Source of the DNA: Oscillospiraceae bacterium MB24-C1
GTDB taxonomy: Bacteria > Bacillota > Clostridia > Oscillospirales > Ruminococcaceae
Direction: 5' to 3'
Assembly: GCA_030913685.1 (NCBI GenBank)
Contig: CP133187.1
Span: 806,001 to 870,000 of the forward strand
DNA: 64,000 nucleotides
A program made the position numbers and the translations under genes. The notes under the pieces are model-generated. The model did not search any database. It saw nothing but the letters and a program-made list of their open reading frames with translations, and was not told the origin of the DNA. Of the stretch, positions 9,214 to 17,958 are shown one piece after another. Numbering within the stretch: position 1 is the stretch's first letter; every line of letters starts with the position of its first letter.

Positions 9214-9238
9214 GGGACGGCGGCTTTGACGCCGTCCC
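9214..9238 (-). promoter_or_regulatory. Intercistronic hairpin between the aldehyde dehydrogenase and ThDP-enzyme genes
   Basis: Perfect 9-bp stem (GGGACGGCG / CGCCGTCCC) with a 7-nt loop. There is no T-tract, so full termination is unlikely. It matches the architecture of the stems at 4246-4270 and 7270-7292. Confidence 0.6.
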
Positions 9239-9264
9239 GCGTAAGATGATAACATTGAACCGTC

Positions 9265-10680
9265 TTACTTGTCCATCTCCGGGTCGTAGAACTCACCGAA
9301 CAGCCACTCATCGCTGGGTTTATCTTCAGGAATCGGCACAGACACCCAGGTCACGTTCATGTACTGACGCAGTGCAATATTCTCAGAGATGATGTTTCCA
9401 CCCCAGGTGCCGCAACCCATCGAGTTGGTCATCGGCATGCCGTTGGTGTAAGAACCGGCGTTGGCCTTATTCTGCGGCTGGCGAACCATAATTCTAGAAA
9501 CAGGTGCAGCCAGGCCAAGTCTGTGGATGTGATCCTGGTTGAAGGAATAGATGCCGCAGGAATGGCCCTTGCCGCCAACTTCGTAGATGGCGCGCATCAT
9601 GTCGAGCGCATTCTCGAACTCGCCGTCATACTTAAACAGTGCGAGCAATGTGGTCAGCTTCTCGCTGGAGAAGAAATGCTCCTTGCCGATGCCGTCGCCC
9701 ATGACAGCGATAAACTTGTACTCCGGTCCAATGCTAAAGCCGGCCTTCTCAGCGAGCTTCTGGGGAGGAAGCGCAACGGTCTCGGGCAGTCTATGGCCAT
9801 TTTCGTCCCACATGACACGCTTGATCAGCTCTTTTTCTTCCTCGTTGGCGAGATAAGCGCCTTCTTCCTTGAGGGCTTCAACCGTCGCGTCGAAGATGGA
9901 AGCGTGTATAATCAGGTTGCCGTCGCAGGAACATCCGGAACCAAAGTCCGAAGTCTTTGAAATGCGGGTGTTTTTTGCTGCTTCTTTAGGATCGGCAGTC
10001 TCATCGTAAATCATAGTGGAGTTGCCTGCGCCAGAGCCAAAGGCCGGGGTGCCGGAGGAATAAGCAGCCTTAACCATGGGACGGCCGCCGGTGGCAATGA
10101 TCAGGTTTGCGCGTCTCATCAGCTCATCGGTCTTGGCCAAGTTCGGCTCTTCAATAACCTGAAGAATGTCGGCAGGTGCGCCTTCACGGACAAGCGCCTC
10201 GCGCATAATCTGTACGCACTTGGCAGTACACTTCTTTGCACGGGGATGCGGAGAAAAGATGATGGCGTTACGCGCCTTTATAGAGTACATCGCCTGACCA
10301 GCAGGAGTGGAGGTCGGGTTGGTGGTGGGAACCAGCGAAGCGATAATGCCTACGGGCTTTGCGTATTTAACAATTCCCTTCTCGGGGATCTCTTCGATAA
10401 TACCAACGCTCTTTCCGCGCAGTGCATCGCGCAGCATGCCGCGCACCTTGTTGCGCTTGCTAATCTTAGAAATCGGATCTCCAAGACCGGTCTCTTCGAC
10501 AACCTCATAGCAGAGCGGTTCCCAGGTTTTGAGATTGGTGATGGCCCAGCCGACAGCGCGGCAGAGGTGATCTACACGCTCCTGGTCGTATGTTGCGATA
10601 ATGTCAGCCGCTTTTTGTGCGCGCTCAAACATCTCGTCAAATTCTTTCAATTGTTCTGCAGTAAGCTCCTTACTTGCCAT
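9265..10680 (-). CDS. CoA-acylating aldehyde dehydrogenase, SauS (sulfoacetaldehyde dehydrogenase)-like
   Basis: About 471 residues. Text such as A-V-G-W-A-I-T-N, G-I-V-K-Y-A-K-P-V-G, T-N-P-T-S-T-P and G-T-P-A-F-G-S-G-A-G-N marks the acylating branch of the aldehyde dehydrogenases (the AdhE N-domain, EutE and SauS group). The catalytic Cys should be Cys250 in G-S-G-C-S-C-D-G. From memory the pattern resembles acylating sulfoacetaldehyde dehydrogenase more than ethanol-type AdhE, but other aldehydes are possible. The ATG at 10680 is chosen over that at 10692, because the ribosome site AAAGGA abuts the upstream ATG. It is second in the operon, after the HMG-CoA lyase-type gene. It should conserve the energy of aldehyde oxidation as a CoA thioester with NAD(P) as acceptor. 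Confidence 0.82.
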   Translation of the reverse strand: MASKELTAEQLKEFDEMFERAQKAADIIATYDQERVDHLCRAVGWAITNLKTWEPLCYEVVEETGLGDPISKISKRNKVRGMLRDALRGKSVGIIEEIPEKGIVKYAKPVGIIASLVPTTNPTSTPAGQAMYSIKARNAIIFSPHPRAKKCTAKCVQIMREALVREGAPADILQVIEEPNLAKTDELMRRANLIIATGGRPMVKAAYSSGTPAFGSGAGNSTMIYDETADPKEAAKNTRISKTSDFGSGCSCDGNLIIHASIFDATVEALKEEGAYLANEEEKELIKRVMWDENGHRLPETVALPPQKLAEKAGFSIGPEYKFIAVMGDGIGKEHFFSSEKLTTLLALFKYDGEFENALDMMRAIYEVGGKGHSCGIYSFNQDHIHRLGLAAPVSRIMVRQPQNKANAGSYTNGMPMTNSMGCGTWGGNIISENIALRQYMNVTWVSVPIPEDKPSDEWLFGEFYDPEMDK

Positions 10681-10759
10681 AGTAAAAATCATCCTTTCGC
10701 TTTTATAAAGATTGAATTAAGAAACTTGTTTAGACAACATCAGCAGTAAATAAAGCACT

Positions 10760-11674
10760 TTAAACCTTATAGAGGTCCGATACCTTACCGGCTTTCAATA
10801 CCGCACCCGGAAGTGAATGCCCAACCATATCCTGCAGCTCGTGGGCAGCCGCGATCATCTTATCAAGATCAACGCCGGTTTCAATGCCCATCTCGCCGCA
10901 CATATGCAGAAGATCTTCGGTTGCGATGTTCCCGGTTGCACCGGGGGCAAATGGACAACCGCCCAAACCGCCCAAACTTGCGTCAAAACGGGTTACCCCC
11001 GCTTGCATACCGGCCAGAACATTAGCCAGACCCATACCGCGCGTGTTGTGAAAGTGGAGGTTCCACATCACCTCGGGAAAAGCTTCTTGCATTTCGATAC
11101 ACTGGCGATAAACCAGTGCTGGATTGGCCATTCCAGTCGTGTCCGACATAGAAAGTTCGGTTATGCCGATTTTTCTAAATTCTGCGGTAACCGCCTTGAT
11201 CCGCTCAATCGGAATCTTCCCTTCAAACGGGCATCCGAAAGATGTCGCCATTGCCCCGGAAAGCGTCACGCCATGTGCAGCGGCATATTCTGCCATGGGG
11301 GCAAATTTTTCGAACATTTCAAGCGGCGTTGAATTCGCGTTTGCTCTCTGATGTGCCTCGCTGACCGACAGGGTGATTTTCACCTTTTTCATACCGACTT
11401 CCACCGCGCGCTCCAAGCCTTTTTGGTTTAAAACGAGCACACGATATTCTGCGTCGGGCCTTTTCTCTAGCTTCTGATATACCTCCCCAGTGTCCGCCAT
11501 TTGCGGAACAGCCTTTGGATTGACCATGCTACCAATTTCAATCAGCCAAACGCCCGCTTCCTGAATTTTATCTAGCAAAGCTAGCTTTTGCTCAGTTCTA
11601 AGCACTGCTTTTTCATTTTGTAGGCCATCGCGTAGGCCAACTTCACACACTGTTATGGATTTTGGCATATTCAT
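10760..11674 (-). CDS. Hydroxymethylglutaryl-CoA lyase family enzyme
   Basis: 304 residues with the DRE-TIM metallolyase fold. The entry motif E-V-G-L-R15-D16-G-L-Q-N-E-K supplies the catalytic Arg and metal Asp. F-G-C-P-F-E-G, the metal pair H-F-H-N and the Cys loop G-L-G-G-C-P-F-A-P-G with G-N-I-A-T-E-D-L are all present, so the active site of the HMG-CoA lyase branch is intact. Family members split HMG-CoA or related 3-hydroxy-3-methyl acyl-CoAs into acetyl-CoA and a keto acid. It is the first gene of the catabolic operon, about 60 bp downstream of a candidate promoter. Its link to the acylating dehydrogenase suggests a CoA ester intermediate as substrate. That is inference. Confidence 0.88.
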   Translation of the reverse strand: MNMPKSITVCEVGLRDGLQNEKAVLRTEQKLALLDKIQEAGVWLIEIGSMVNPKAVPQMADTGEVYQKLEKRPDAEYRVLVLNQKGLERAVEVGMKKVKITLSVSEAHQRANANSTPLEMFEKFAPMAEYAAAHGVTLSGAMATSFGCPFEGKIPIERIKAVTAEFRKIGITELSMSDTTGMANPALVYRQCIEMQEAFPEVMWNLHFHNTRGMGLANVLAGMQAGVTRFDASLGGLGGCPFAPGATGNIATEDLLHMCGEMGIETGVDLDKMIAAAHELQDMVGHSLPGAVLKAGKVSDLYKV

Positions 11675-11736
11675 AAAGTTCAGCTCCTTTTTGCAGGGTG
11701 CATATTTCTTGAAAAGACATTCTGCCGTCTATGGTC

Positions 11737-11766
11737 ATTATCCAAGAAGGCAAATAAAAAGTCCAA
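11737..11766 (-). promoter_or_regulatory. Candidate sigma-A promoter of the catabolic operon
   Basis: Read on the minus strand: -35 TTGGAC (11761-11766), an 18-bp spacer, then -10 GATAAT (11737-11742). The next gene is the HMG-CoA lyase-type gene starting at 11674. The -35 box lies inside one arm of the dyad at 11761-11810, as expected for a regulator that contacts RNA polymerase. Confidence 0.5.
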
Positions 11767-11810
11767 CACCGAAATTCGATCGTTAAATCGGACATTTCGA
11801 TTAGTTGGAC
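11761..11810. promoter_or_regulatory. Nested dyad, candidate LysR operator
   Basis: Outer arms GTCCAAC (11761-11767) and GTTGGAC (11804-11810) enclose inner arms CGAAAT (11770-11775) and ATTTCG (11794-11799). The roughly 50-bp symmetric region fits a LysR tetramer footprint at -35 and upstream. The linked LysR gene lies immediately upstream. Confidence 0.5.
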
Positions 11811-11924
11811 TAATTGGCTGTTATTATGTTTAAATTTTTGTTTGTTTTGTACAACGAAATTTGCATGAAATCTTAAAGTCGATTAAGCGGTTTTGCATAA
11901 AGTTTCATGCACTAATTTAGTCAT

Positions 11925-12827
11925 TTATACATATATGCTGTCCGCCTCGGGAAGGGGCTTGCAGATAAAGCTTTTAAAATGTTCAATGGCAGGCGAAGAA
12001 AAATGATCCTTGGCCCACAACAAATAAATCTGACGACAAAAACGTTCATCAGCAATAGGTATCGCTTTTACACGATAGGACTGAAACGACGGAATCTCAG
12101 GCATAACAGCTACGCCAAATCCCGCGCTGACAAACGAGGCCATCGAGTTGCACTCCTCAGCTTCAAACGCTATTTTGCAGGTAAACCCGAGCGAATCAAA
12201 GATGCTGCTAAGATGCTTATAAAGCCCGCTGCTCGGCGTTATGCCCACAAAGGTTTCATCGCGCATGTCGTCAACTGACACACTTTTAAAACTGGCAAGC
12301 GGATGGCTATTGGGCACAACAAGGTACAGCTCTTGAAGGTGTACCGGCATAGCGCTGATGGTATCATCATCACCCGGCTCAACCGAAAGCGCCAGATCCA
12401 ACTCACCGCGCTTGAGCTTCTGCATGATAACCGAGCTTAAGCCCTGAAAGAATTTAAAAGAAACTGCGCTGTTGCCCGGCTGGGTTCTAAACCCCTTGAT
12501 CACTTTAGGTAGGTAGTTAAAACTTAAGGAGTAGATATACCCCAAATTAATTACCGAATTGGATTGTAGCATCTGCGATATATGCCGCACCCCGGCATCA
12601 ACGGCATCCAGCGCCTGAGTAGCGTACGGAAGAAAACCTTGTCCGTATTTTGAAAGCACCGTCTGTTTGCCCCGCTTTTCAAATAACGGTGCATCTAATT
12701 CCTCTTCAAGCTTTGACAGCGCGTAGCTAAGACTGGACTGCGAAATATATAATTTCTGAGCCGCTTCGGTATAGTGAAGCGTTTCTGCCATCACACAAAA
12801 ATATTTTAACTGTTGTAATGTCAACAT
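11925..12827 (-). CDS. LysR family transcriptional regulator
   Basis: 300 residues. The N-terminal winged helix-turn-helix (L-T-L-Q-Q-L-K-Y-F, then Y-T-E-A-A-Q-K-L-Y-I-S-Q-S-S-L-S) is followed by the periplasmic-binding-protein-like effector domain (G-Y-I-Y-S-L-S to residue 290). An AAAGGAGG ribosome site precedes the ATG. It is transcribed in the same direction as, and 250 bp upstream of, the catabolic operon. A large dyad overlapping the operon's -35 box lies in the gap. It is most likely the cytosolic regulator of that operon, responding to an intermediate of the pathway. Confidence 0.93.
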   Translation of the reverse strand: MLTLQQLKYFCVMAETLHYTEAAQKLYISQSSLSYALSKLEEELDAPLFEKRGKQTVLSKYGQGFLPYATQALDAVDAGVRHISQMLQSNSVINLGYIYSLSFNYLPKVIKGFRTQPGNSAVSFKFFQGLSSVIMQKLKRGELDLALSVEPGDDDTISAMPVHLQELYLVVPNSHPLASFKSVSVDDMRDETFVGITPSSGLYKHLSSIFDSLGFTCKIAFEAEECNSMASFVSAGFGVAVMPEIPSFQSYRVKAIPIADERFCRQIYLLWAKDHFSSPAIEHFKSFICKPLPEADSIYV

Positions 12828-12989
12828 AGGTTCCTCCTTTATATGGTATTGTGTATTTGCGCGCTTCCTAAAATAAAGGAACTATCATTATCATACCACT
12901 TTTATGCCAAAAAAGTAAACGAACTTATTGTCTCACGAGCAAAATAAGTTCGTTTATTTGGATTATTTTTAAATTATATTTGTGACCGA

Positions 12990-14018
12990 TTATCTTTTTA
13001 ATTGATTTTCGACGATTAGTGCCTGTGTCAAATCCGTGCCGACTTCCCTCTCAATCTCATTAAGCATTGGCAGCAGTAGTGTTTTTAGCAACTCCTGATC
13101 GTCTTGTGATAAACTGTTGATGGTCAGCCCATATACTTCGATCGGATTTTTGCGCATTCGGGTTATATTCTCTGCCATTGCCGTATACAGCTCCTCTTTG
13201 AGGATTTTCTGGTAGTCAGCGGGCAGCGAATCGTAAGCTTTTTTGTTCATTGCCAAAGAATTGTAGGTAACAAAGAACGGTCCATTGAGGGCATAAGGAT
13301 GAATATCTTGTAATCTGCCCATCCGAATGATTTCCAGGGGATTGTCCTGCGCCTCGACCACCCCCTCCTGTAAGGCATAGTATAGCTCACTCCACTCGAT
13401 GTTCTGATAGGGCTCTGCATCAAGCAGCTCCCAAAGCCTTACATGGAAACGATTATCCAGCGTCCGGATTCGCAGCCCCTTGAGCTGCTCAAGCGAGGTG
13501 ATTGAGGACGCACTGGTCAAAAGGCGGTATCCGCTTGACTCCTGCACCATCAGTTCAAAGCCCGCCTTGTTAAAACACTTGTTAAATTGTTCGTAAAATT
13601 CTCCGTCGTAAGAAATGTAGGGCTGCACATACTGCTTATAGCAAGCAGGGATGTTGATAACGGCCGCTTCCGGCACCAGCGGTTGAAAAATGGACGTGTT
13701 GGTTGCCGCAATGCTCAACGTTCCATTTTGCACCGCACGTATAATCTCAGCATCGGTACCCATCTGCCCATCAGAAAAGATGACCAGTTTCATATCGCCG
13801 TCAGTACGTTTTTGAATGTTTGCGGCGGCCTGATAGATCTTTTTTGAATAACTGTTTCCGGTAAAGGCCACAGAAAACTCATATGTCGCCTGCTTTTCTT
13901 GGACCGGCGGCTGCGAAACCTCTTGGATTTGCGGTTCAAGAGAAGATAGGTCTGACGCCGTCATGCAACCACAAAGCAACACCAAAAAAGTCAGCAATAC
14001 TGTGGACATGCGTCTCAT
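12990..14018 (-). CDS. Orphan TRAP-type (DctP family) binding lipoprotein, probable sensor partner
   Basis: 342 residues with a lipoprotein signal (L-L-C-G-C, Cys18) and a full DctP fold. It has L-R-I-R-T-L with the ligand Arg, E-L-Y-Y-A-L-Q-E-G and Q-D-N-P-L. It is not followed by dctQ or dctM. Instead its start overlaps the stop of the membrane-bound AraC regulator by 4 bp (ATGA), so the two are translationally coupled. I infer that it acts as the extracellular ligand detector for that regulator. Delivery of substrate to the TRAP permease downstream is an alternative, since that permease has its own DctP. Confidence 0.85.
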   Translation of the reverse strand: MRRMSTVLLTFLVLLCGCMTASDLSSLEPQIQEVSQPPVQEKQATYEFSVAFTGNSYSKKIYQAAANIQKRTDGDMKLVIFSDGQMGTDAEIIRAVQNGTLSIAATNTSIFQPLVPEAAVINIPACYKQYVQPYISYDGEFYEQFNKCFNKAGFELMVQESSGYRLLTSASSITSLEQLKGLRIRTLDNRFHVRLWELLDAEPYQNIEWSELYYALQEGVVEAQDNPLEIIRMGRLQDIHPYALNGPFFVTYNSLAMNKKAYDSLPADYQKILKEELYTAMAENITRMRKNPIEVYGLTINSLSQDDQELLKTLLLPMLNEIEREVGTDLTQALIVENQLKR

Positions 14019-16213
14019 GACTCCCTCTCCTTTTCCTTGCGGTATTGGCTGGGCGTCGTGCCCGCAAACTTTTTAAAAACACGGTTAAAGCTTTGCATTG
14101 AATTAAATCCAGTTTTAAAACCGATTTCCTTTATTGGAATACCAGTCTGTCGCAAAAGTAGCTTGGCATTTTCGATGCGGTAGAGATTTAAGGTATCAAT
14201 AAAATTCTCTTCCCCACTCGAATAGAATAGCCGACTTAAATAGTTTGGGTTAATACCGATATAAGCCGCTACTTTAGACAGGGATAAATCACTGTCTGAG
14301 CAATGTTGTGAAATATATTCCTTTGCCTGACGGATATAGCGGTTCTTGCTTTTTTGGCCGTAGATGCCCAGTGTGGTCAGGGCTGTCTGCGCTGTAACCA
14401 AAAATGTTTCGCTCAGCACGTCCTCGTTATAAGGCGATTTGAGCGCATAATACGACTCGAATGCCTCCATTTCCTGATCGGTGGCGCGAAATGCCACCAG
14501 ACGCTCGGTCATGGCGTCAAGCATGCGGTCAAAACGCAGTTTAAGCGCAGCAGTTTCGGTCGATTCAGACTTCGCCAGGCGGATAAAATTCTCCAAGGCG
14601 GCATCAGCTAATCGACGGTTACCATCAAGTACCAAATCAATGATTTCGGTCTGCTGCTCCTGATCGCCAAAACGCTCCGACCACTCACTTTCGGCTGAAA
14701 CGTTATCCTCAAAATACTGGTAACGCTGGTAGTTCAAGTCCTTCTCGGCCAACTCGTAGCAGTAAAAGAGATTCGAAATGCCAAGCGTCGGCTTTGAAAG
14801 TCCAGCAAAAAGCCTGAAGCCAGTTTCCTTAATACGGTTTAAAATTTCTTTTTCAAGCCCGAGCACCATATTTTTGACTGTAACAACAGACATTTCAGGA
14901 TCAAAACCAACAATAAAGATAAAATGGTTGTTATCGGTGACCACCCAGTCAAACCGGAGATTGTCCATCAGCGAAGGAATTACGTTTTCAAGCGCCTGAT
15001 AGATCAAATTAATCTCAATTTCAGAGCAGTCCTCCCCCTGCAACGTGGTGGCGGACAGCGCCATGACCATGTACAAATCGTCATAGTCAAACGGGCAGTT
15101 GGCAGAGGACAATGTTTCGTGGATATATAGCTCATCCATTTCGCGCCCGAACAAAAGGTTTTTATAGAGCTTTTCACGGATAGTCGGCGCAATGCTGGCC
15201 AGCTGCTCTGACAACGCGTTGCGCTGTTGCATGGCGTTGGTATAAGCGGTTTGAACCACCGAAAGCTCGTCCTGTCCTTTCATTGATCCGGGAGAAACGT
15301 CGCTGTTCATAACCATCTGGAACAAGCGACTAATGGGGCGATAAATATGATAGGTGACATTGGTCGCCAAAAAAATGCTCATTAAAATAAAAACAATCGC
15401 AAGTGGAGCCGTCATAATGATTGCTCTACCCACGCCAAAGCCTTCAGCTTTAATCGGGCCTGTAAAGCGGTAGCTCCAAGAGGTTATTGGCGATGTGACA
15501 GAGAGCGTGAACGGCTGAAAAATGACGGGTCGTTCATCCTCCTCAAAAAGCGGGAAAAGCGGATAATAATCCGATGAAACAACCTGTACGGTATCGGGGT
15601 CAAACTGGATGATGGGCGAGAAAAGCTCGTACATATCCAACATAATCAAAATGCCGCCGTTATTTTCAGGTGTGGGAAACTGCCGAAACAGCGCTGCCTG
15701 ACCATTGATTGTAACCAATGTCAAGCCGCGCATCCCCTCTTCTTTCAGATGAACCGACTTTTCGCCGTCGCGCTGCAAAAATGAGCTGTAAACGAAGTTA
15801 GAAAGGTTATATACACTGCCGTTTGAGCTGTATACTGCGCCCTGACTGTTGACTACAAGATGTGCCGAAGCGACCATCCCATTGGTTCTCTCGAAATTTT
15901 CCAACACCTTCGCAACCGCCGAACGTTTAAGGTAATCGGCGTCATCCGGGAGCAGCATCAGGGATATAACATCCTCATTGTAGAGAATCTGCTCCATTGC
16001 TGAGTTGATCTCATTGAGGCTATGGTCAATCTGTGTGCTAGCTGTGCTAAGAATCTGTCTTTGAATCTCAACCGAGCGCTGCTGAAATATCTGATAGAGA
16101 TATCCATATACAAAATAATAGACCACCGCAAACATTAAGAGCGACATGGACATCAAAATGATTAATATTTTGTAAAAGAGCCTATTCTCCCGATACTTGC
16201 TAATAAATTGCAT
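14015..16213 (-). CDS. Membrane-anchored AraC family regulator with extracellular Cache-like sensor and HAMP
   Basis: About 732 residues. A first membrane segment (roughly 18-43) and a second (266-288) bracket an extracellular sensor of about 220 residues with Cache-like text. A HAMP-like linker (Y-R-P-I-S-R-L-F) and a middle cytosolic region follow. The C-terminal 100 residues form an AraC-type double helix-turn-helix (L-S-K-V-A-A-Y-I-G-I-N-P-N-Y-L-S-R-L-F, F-N-S-M-Q-S-F-N-R-V-F). There is no kinase or receiver domain, so this is a one-component transmembrane regulator like those of clostridial sugar-uptake loci. The start is GTG at 16219 or ATG at 16213. The ATG has the better-spaced GGCGGGTG site. 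It is coupled to the downstream binding lipoprotein and is probably the surface sensor for the TRAP regulon. Confidence 0.88.
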   Translation of the reverse strand: MQFISKYRENRLFYKILIILMSMSLLMFAVVYYFVYGYLYQIFQQRSVEIQRQILSTASTQIDHSLNEINSAMEQILYNEDVISLMLLPDDADYLKRSAVAKVLENFERTNGMVASAHLVVNSQGAVYSSNGSVYNLSNFVYSSFLQRDGEKSVHLKEEGMRGLTLVTINGQAALFRQFPTPENNGGILIMLDMYELFSPIIQFDPDTVQVVSSDYYPLFPLFEEDERPVIFQPFTLSVTSPITSWSYRFTGPIKAEGFGVGRAIIMTAPLAIVFILMSIFLATNVTYHIYRPISRLFQMVMNSDVSPGSMKGQDELSVVQTAYTNAMQQRNALSEQLASIAPTIREKLYKNLLFGREMDELYIHETLSSANCPFDYDDLYMVMALSATTLQGEDCSEIEINLIYQALENVIPSLMDNLRFDWVVTDNNHFIFIVGFDPEMSVVTVKNMVLGLEKEILNRIKETGFRLFAGLSKPTLGISNLFYCYELAEKDLNYQRYQYFEDNVSAESEWSERFGDQEQQTEIIDLVLDGNRRLADAALENFIRLAKSESTETAALKLRFDRMLDAMTERLVAFRATDQEMEAFESYYALKSPYNEDVLSETFLVTAQTALTTLGIYGQKSKNRYIRQAKEYISQHCSDSDLSLSKVAAYIGINPNYLSRLFYSSGEENFIDTLNLYRIENAKLLLRQTGIPIKEIGFKTGFNSMQSFNRVFKKFAGTTPSQYRKEKERES

Positions 16214-16498
16214 TGACACACCCGCCGAAGTCTATTTTTAGATTGTTATATAGTCTATTTGGAATTTTACCAAATACAACTTTTAAATTAGATAAAAAAC
16301 AATGATAAGAAAGGCGTTGATATTATGAACCGACCCGCCTTAAAAATCGTAATCTTTACTACCTGACTGATCCATCGGGAAAGCAGGGGTTCCCGGCCCT
16401 CTGACGCTGTTTCTCGCTGCAAACCGAACATTTTTGCTTTACATACAGGTTTTTAAGATGAGTGCTCCTCAAAATAAGCGCTGCTTAAATCCAAAGTA

Positions 16499-17947
16499 TT
16501 AATGCTTCCAGCTCTCTTTTGAAAAAAGCATAATCATCGGAAAAATCTCTAGTCTCCCGAAGAGCATATTAAGGGTCAGCACCGCCTTTGAAAGCATCGA
16601 CAACCTCGAGTAATTGCCCACCGGGCCAACAACATCCAAGCCCGGGCCGATATTATTAAGGCAGGCTATAACCGATGTAAAGGTAGTCTCCATGCTAAAA
16701 TTGTCCAGTGCTATGATACCCATCGACACCACACAGATAATGCCGTACACCGTCATAAACGCATAGGTACCCCGCACAACGCCTTCCTCAATTTTTTTGC
16801 CATCCATTCGTGGCGGACGAACGGCACGAGGATGTGCCAGCGTCAGAATCTCGCTTTTGGCCGACTTGCCCATAATCAGCAATCGCATCACCTTAATGCC
16901 ACCGCCGGTCGAACCCGCCGACGCACCGATGATCATAAGACCAACCAGAATATAACGGGAAAGCTGTGGCCAAAGGTTGAAGTCCGCCGTAGCAAAACCG
17001 GTGGTTGTCATGATGGAGGAAACCTGAAAAAATGAATCCAGAAAAGCCTTGCCAAATCCGGTATACATCGAACGTATATTAACAGCGATAACAATTACCG
17101 CTAAGGCTATTATTCCCAAATAGGCGCGTAACTCCTCGTTTTTAAATGCGAGACCCACTTTACCTATAAGCAGCAGATAGAAAATATTGAAGTTCACCCC
17201 GAACAGCACCATAAAAATGCCGATAACCGCTTGGATATATGCGCTATCATAGGCAGCGATACTGCTATTCATAATCGAAAAGCCACCGGTTCCGGCTGTG
17301 GCAAAGGCGTGCGTCAACGCATCGAATAAAGGCAGGCCCCCTGCCAGTAGCAAAACGATTTCAATAATGGTCAAAGCAATATAAATGCCGTAAAGAATGC
17401 GCGTGGTAACACGGATGGTGGGAGAAAGCTTCCCTACCGTCGGGCCGGGACTTTCGGCACGAAACAGGTGCAGTGTTTGGCCGCTGCCTTGGCTGTGAGG
17501 TACCACCGCCAACATAAACACCAGCACGCCCATGCCGCCCAGCCAGTTTGTAAAGCTTCGCCAGTATAAAATACCTTTGGGCAATGACTCAATATCGTTA
17601 AGGATGCTGGCACCCGTCGTAGTAAAGCCCGATACCGTCTCAAACCAGCAGTCCATAAAATTAGGGATGGCGCCACTGATAAAAAACGGCAAAGCACCAA
17701 AAAAAGATATAGCAATCCAGCCGAGCGCAACGGTAATAAACCCTTCTCGGGCGTAAATGCTTTTAATGTTAACCGAAACTCGGGTCATAATAAAACCCAA
17801 AATCAACAGCAGTGATATCGTTAAAACAAACGCATGGATAGCGGGCTTTTCGCCGTAGCCCAGTGCTATCGCCAGCGCAGGGATCATAAAAAGGCCCTCA
17901 AGCTTCAAAATATGCCCTATGTAGATGGTTATAGCGCGCAAATTCAT
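16499..17947 (-). CDS. trkH: TrkH/KtrB family potassium channel subunit
   Basis: 482 residues with the four M1-P-M2 repeats of the TrkH/KtrB family. Filter-region text such as T-G-A-S-I-L, N-W-L-G-G-M-G, G-T-G-G-F-S-I and A-G-S-T-G-G-G-I-K is present. It is the membrane channel of a potassium uptake system. It starts 11 bp after the trkA stop with a GAGG site 7 nt before the ATG, so the two genes form one operon. The C-terminus L-F-G-R-L-E-I-F-P matches the family. Confidence 0.95.
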   Translation of the reverse strand: MNLRAITIYIGHILKLEGLFMIPALAIALGYGEKPAIHAFVLTISLLLILGFIMTRVSVNIKSIYAREGFITVALGWIAISFFGALPFFISGAIPNFMDCWFETVSGFTTTGASILNDIESLPKGILYWRSFTNWLGGMGVLVFMLAVVPHSQGSGQTLHLFRAESPGPTVGKLSPTIRVTTRILYGIYIALTIIEIVLLLAGGLPLFDALTHAFATAGTGGFSIMNSSIAAYDSAYIQAVIGIFMVLFGVNFNIFYLLLIGKVGLAFKNEELRAYLGIIALAVIVIAVNIRSMYTGFGKAFLDSFFQVSSIMTTTGFATADFNLWPQLSRYILVGLMIIGASAGSTGGGIKVMRLLIMGKSAKSEILTLAHPRAVRPPRMDGKKIEEGVVRGTYAFMTVYGIICVVSMGIIALDNFSMETTFTSVIACLNNIGPGLDVVGPVGNYSRLSMLSKAVLTLNMLFGRLEIFPMIMLFSKESWKH

Positions 17948-17958
17948 CAGTTAAGTCC

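Noticed and set aside
16325-16366. 13-codon open frame (starts M-N-R-P-A-L-K) with AAAGG upstream, in the gap before the AraC gene
   Set aside because: Too short, no terminator or attenuator follows, and there is no gene downstream on that strand to be led.
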